Source: Opitutia bacterium
Lineage (GTDB): Bacteria; Verrucomicrobiota; Verrucomicrobiia; Opitutales; Opitutaceae
Direction: 5' to 3'
Assembly (NCBI GenBank): GCA_025351035.1
Contig: JANXWT010000254.1
Coordinates: forward strand, 1-9,833
DNA: 9,833 bases
Below, piece by piece: positions 6,681-9,833 of the stretch; positions within the stretch are counted from its first letter, which is position 1, and each line of letters begins with the position of its first letter. The position numbers and the translations under genes are program-made. Under the pieces are notes generated by a model. The model saw nothing but the letters and a program-made list of their open reading frames with translations. It ran no database searches and was not told the DNA's origin.

Positions 6681-9600
6681 TTATTCGCCTGCCTGTTTGC
6701 GCGCATCACTCACCCACTGGAACAGTTCTTTGCTCGGGATGAGTTGTTGCGCCTCCACCGACAATCCGCCGAGCACACCGAAGGCCTCGTCGAGCAAGGC
6801 GCGGCGTTGGGCGCGGCCAGCCTCGTCTTTGCCTTGAGCCCGCGACAATTGATAAAGGGCGCGGGCAAAATTCTGCCGGAAGCCGGTTTCGGTGGCACCG
6901 TTGGTCTGCTCCGCCCGATAATAAGTCAGCGCTTCGTTGAACTGGGCCAGCGCCTCGTTGCGCTGCCCGGATTCCAGCAACGCCTGGCCCAGCCGAACCT
7001 TGGCCCGGGCCGCTATTTGGTTCACGGCCGTCAAGTCCCGCTGTTGCTCCAGCTCCCGATCGACAAAGCTGCTCCGGGCTGCGGTCACGGCCTCTTCGGG
7101 CCGCCCCAGTCGGAGCGCCGACTCGGAGAGTATCGCCCGACTGCGGCGCGCAGCGGAGGCGCGGAAACTGCGGTTGCCCTCGTTCGCCTCCTTGATCTTG
7201 CCCAACTGCTCGGCGACGTCGGCGGCCCGCGCGTGCATGGCGGCATAATCGCCCTCGGCCGCGAGGATTTCGCCTTCCGCCAAGAGGTGGTTCAAGGCGC
7301 CGATTTGCTGCAGCTCCGGATTGATATTGCGCTGCTTCACCAGCAATTGGCCGACTCGCCTACTCTCCACGAGCGCGGCGCGCGCCGTGCGAAAGTTGCC
7401 CTGCTGGGCCTCCAGACTGGTAATCGATTGCCAGGCTTCGAGCAGACTGATGTCGGTGCCGGTCTTGTTCCGCGGATCTTTTTCCCGCGCCGTCGCCTCG
7501 CGGTATTGCCGCAGCGCGTCAGCCACCCGCCCCTGCGCCAGCATGACGTCACCGAGGTCGGCATTGCTTTGGTTCCAATCGCGCCAAGCGAGATTGTCCG
7601 CCGGGTTGAACAGCGCGTAATATTTCGCCGCTTCCAGCTCCGTCGTGAAACAGGCCTCGGCCTCCGCGAACTGATGGCGGGTCAGCGCCACCGTGCCGAG
7701 CACGTTGGCCGAATAGAAGCGGTCGATCATCGCCTGCAAATCACCCGGCCGACGCTCCAGGACTTTCTCGGCAATTTCGCCGACGATGGTGGCCAGCCGC
7801 TTGGCCTCATCGAGCCGCCCGAGAACAAAAGCCAGGCGCGCCTGCGTGTCGGTCGCATCGCCATAGGAGGAGGCGGCCGCGAGATCGCTCAGATCCAGTG
7901 CGCCGAGGTCGGCGAGAATTTTCCGCGACTCCTCCGCGGTCTCGATCCCCACTTCCCGTTTCTGGAGGTGGGGCAGGATCGCGAGAATTTCCCCGAGCGC
8001 CAGTTTCGCGGTGCGGCTGGCCCGGCCCGAGGCCACCAGGGGCCGCAGCAAGGCCGCCACTTCCTCCACTTCTTTTTTCTGCTGGAAGAAGGAATTTCCG
8101 CCGACGATCTTGGAACCAATGGCGAGCGCCAGAGCCGTGGTGACCTCGTCGCTGTTGCCGTTCTCGGCGCGCATTTGCTCGAAAATTTTCCGCGCTTCGT
8201 CGGACACCTTGGCGGCCTCGGCCACCTTGGCGCTGATCGTCAGCGCACTCGCTTTGCGCACGAGCGCCATGCCGCGATAGAGCTTCGTCTGCGGCGTCAC
8301 AAGTTCGCGCGGCAAGCCGTCGTAGTAGGCCACGGCCTTGTCGGCCAGCTTGCCCACGATCTCGACGCGACCGGTGGGCTTCAGCTCCTCGTAGAAATCG
8401 TCGATGAGAAACCCGACCAATTTCTCCGCCTCGGCGCGGGCCTGCAGCGCGAGCCGGCGCGACGCCTGGGCCTGCGCATCGGCTTCGCGGGCGCGCTGGA
8501 GATTGATCCAACCGAAGACGGCACTGCCCGCCGCGAGCAGCATGAGCACACTGGCCACGGCGGCCACGCTGCGCGCGCGCACGAGCGCACGCTGGGTCGC
8601 CGCCTCGCGCTCCTTCTGCAAGGCAAGCTGGCGCCTGGATTCCACCAACTCCTCGCGCTTGTGCCGCACCGCACGGCTCGCACCGATGACACTGCACAAC
8701 ACATCGTGCGTGATCTCGACACGCCGCATGTCGAGCCGATCCTCGACGCGCAACAACCGGCGGTCGACGAGGGCGGCGAGCGCTTCGGGCGCGGCGCCGG
8801 CGGCGATGAATCCTTTGCGCACGCGTTCTTCGGCCACGCTCTCGCGGAAACCGGAGTCGGTCAGCATCTCGTCCTCGATGAAGATCCGCACGCACGCGGG
8901 CTGGTCGGCGAGGACGCGTTCGTAGAATTCGGACAGAATCGTGTCGCGCGAACCGGCCAGCAGGTTGGCCGAGATCTCCGCCTCGCCTTTCGCGAGCCGG
9001 GTGTTGTTGAGTTCGCGGCAAATCAGACTGAGCAGCGAGGGCTCGACTTCGGCGCGGGCGAGATCGGCCCCGCCGGCGACGAAGCGCACGACGGCCTCGG
9101 CCACCGCCTCGCTCACGAGGTGCGGCGCGGGTGCGCGCACGGCGGCGACCGCCTGCGGTCCGGTCATGCGCGCGAGGCGCATCCGGTTTTGCGTGACCGA
9201 CGGCATCTGCGCCTTCAGCCCCTCGAGGTGCGCGAGGTAGTCCTCACGCAGCGAAATCAAGATGCGATAGTCGGCGCGGGCGAAGTCAAAACGCGCGGCA
9301 TCGGCTTCATCGCGGTCAATCCGCCCCTCGAGTGCCACCGGCGGGCGGTTCTCGACGAGGTCGGCGAGATCGGCGAGAAATTCCTGCGCGCGCTTGCGTC
9401 CGGCATCGTCGCTCTGTGCAAGGGTGAAGATTTCCTCGAACTGGTCGAAGATGAGAATCGGGATGAGCGTGCGGCCGGCGGCGTCCTTGAGCACATCGTC
9501 GCGGTGGTGGAGAAATTCCCACAACGTCTCGCCGGCGACGGCCGTGCCGCTCTGCGTCCAGGAGCCCGCGGCCTCAGTGGCGCGGAAGACCGCACGCTTG

Positions 9601-9833
9601 ATCTGCTCGGCGGGCGGCGGTGAATGCGGATCGTAGTCCAGGCGCACATAGACGGGGCAGAAGCCCTCGGGGCGCAGGCGCGGCACGAGCCCGGCTTGCA
9701 AAATGGAAGTTTTGCCGAGTCCGGACTGGCCGAACAGGATGGTGAGGAGCTTGCGCTGCACACGGCGGCCGAGCTCGCCGGCCTCCTCCTCGCGGCCGTG
9801 GAAATAGCCGCGGGTCTCTTCCGTGAAGGAGAC
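6681..9833 (-). CDS. nSTAND1-type NTPase with transmembrane helix and TPR-like tail (5'-partial)
   Basis: The frame stays open to the window edge, so the N-terminus is missing; 1050 residues are visible (numbered from the edge). Residues 1-24 contain FTEETRGYFHGREEE, the typical lead-in of the nSTAND1 NTPase family. Walker A is GQSGLGKTS (35-43), Walker B is ILIFDQFEEIF (126-136), and ILISLRED (191-198) is a sensor-like strand. EPSLLSLICRELN (264-276) and RRVEITHDVL (370-379) match the helical and winged-helix part. A charged coiled coil (about 390-420) flanks one hydrophobic helix at about 421-442. FLIDDFYEELKPTGR (475-489) opens a long TPR-like region with repeats near 712-737, 757-786, 905-928 and 945-976. 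STAND ATPases switch from a closed ADP state to an oligomer on ligand binding; here the tail would be the sensor and the missing N-terminus may hold an effector. A TIR domain there is plausible from the neighbours but unseen. An in-frame GTG at 9761 is not a credible start because it would remove the conserved lead-in. Confidence 0.9.
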   Translation of the reverse strand, partial: VSFTEETRGYFHGREEEAGELGRRVQRKLLTILFGQSGLGKTSILQAGLVPRLRPEGFCPVYVRLDYDPHSPPPAEQIKRAVFRATEAAGSWTQSGTAVAGETLWEFLHHRDDVLKDAAGRTLIPILIFDQFEEIFTLAQSDDAGRKRAQEFLADLADLVENRPPVALEGRIDRDEADAARFDFARADYRILISLREDYLAHLEGLKAQMPSVTQNRMRLARMTGPQAVAAVRAPAPHLVSEAVAEAVVRFVAGGADLARAEVEPSLLSLICRELNNTRLAKGEAEISANLLAGSRDTILSEFYERVLADQPACVRIFIEDEMLTDSGFRESVAEERVRKGFIAAGAAPEALAALVDRRLLRVEDRLDMRRVEITHDVLCSVIGASRAVRHKREELVESRRQLALQKEREAATQRALVRARSVAAVASVLMLLAAGSAVFGWINLQRAREADAQAQASRRLALQARAEAEKLVGFLIDDFYEELKPTGRVEIVGKLADKAVAYYDGLPRELVTPQTKLYRGMALVRKASALTISAKVAEAAKVSDEARKIFEQMRAENGNSDEVTTALALAIGSKIVGGNSFFQQKKEVEEVAALLRPLVASGRASRTAKLALGEILAILPHLQKREVGIETAEESRKILADLGALDLSDLAAASSYGDATDTQARLAFVLGRLDEAKRLATIVGEIAEKVLERRPGDLQAMIDRFYSANVLGTVALTRHQFAEAEACFTTELEAAKYYALFNPADNLAWRDWNQSNADLGDVMLAQGRVADALRQYREATAREKDPRNKTGTDISLLEAWQSITSLEAQQGNFRTARAALVESRRVGQLLVKQRNINPELQQIGALNHLLAEGEILAAEGDYAAMHARAADVAEQLGKIKEANEGNRSFRASAARRSRAILSESALRLGRPEEAVTAARSSFVDRELEQQRDLTAVNQIAARAKVRLGQALLESGQRNEALAQFNEALTYYRAEQTNGATETGFRQNFARALYQLSRAQGKDEAGRAQRRALLDEAFGVLGGLSVEAQQLIPSKELFQWVSDARKQAGE

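Noticed and set aside
7807..9021. Minus-strand alternative frame of 404 codons inside the STAND gene
   Set aside because: It is an Arg/Ala/Gly-rich out-of-frame translation typical of high-GC coding DNA, and it overlaps the conserved NTPase and coiled-coil region.
6402..9623. Plus-strand open frame of 1073 codons running opposite the STAND gene and the start of the first TIR gene
   Set aside because: It lies in exact codon register with the minus-strand genes, so it can only be closed where they use TTA, CTA or TCA codons, which are rare in this GC-rich DNA. Its translation has no recognisable domain, while the opposite strand has clear Walker and TIR motifs.
9759..9761. GTG as a possible start of the STAND protein
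   Set aside because: The frame continues to the window edge and the 24 residues upstream match the conserved nSTAND1 lead-in, so the true start is outside the window.

Overview
The window is GC-rich (well above 60% by eye) and almost entirely coding. All three genes it holds are on the minus strand, so the direction of transcription is from position 9833 towards position 1. They are packed with almost no intergenic DNA: 9 nt between the first and second genes, and a 4-nt ATGA overlap between the second and third. No promoter, terminator, RNA gene, CRISPR array or mobile element is visible, and no stretch over 300 bases lacks a gene. Both ends of the cluster lie outside the window. The GC content, the near-absence of Shine-Dalgarno sequences and this style of very large TIR/TPR/STAND protein fit a signalling-rich Gram-negative bacterium. 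My best guess is Verrucomicrobiota (Opitutaceae-like), from general resemblance only; no taxonomic marker is present.

Layout in order of transcription. (A) 9833-6681 is an nSTAND1-type NTPase, 5'-truncated by the window edge: Walker A, Walker B, winged-helix/HD region, coiled coil, one transmembrane helix, then a long TPR-like helical tail. (B) 6671-3333 is a TIR domain, one transmembrane helix, a TPR array, a TolB-like (FlgO/COG5616-type) domain and a second TPR array. It starts with TTG. (C) 3336-4 is a divergent paralogue of B with the same order of domains. (D) At the low-coordinate edge the stop of C overlaps an ATG in another ATGA, followed by AGC G. This looks like the first codons of a further gene, possibly another family member.

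How the genes may work together (inference). All three visible proteins share one plan: an enzymatic or signalling module, a single membrane helix, and a very large C-terminal TPR region. By the positive-inside rule, the TIR and STAND modules of these proteins would be cytoplasmic and the TPR/TolB-like parts on the far side of the membrane. Known bacterial TIR domains often cleave NAD+ or make NAD-derived signals, and STAND ATPases act as oligomerising switches in bacterial immunity. A membrane-spanning STAND plus two or more tandem TIR receptors, translated from one message, is therefore a plausible envelope-sensing immune or stress system. Nothing in the window proves an anti-phage role. The individual domains are known; the combination and tandem arrangement are what deserve attention.
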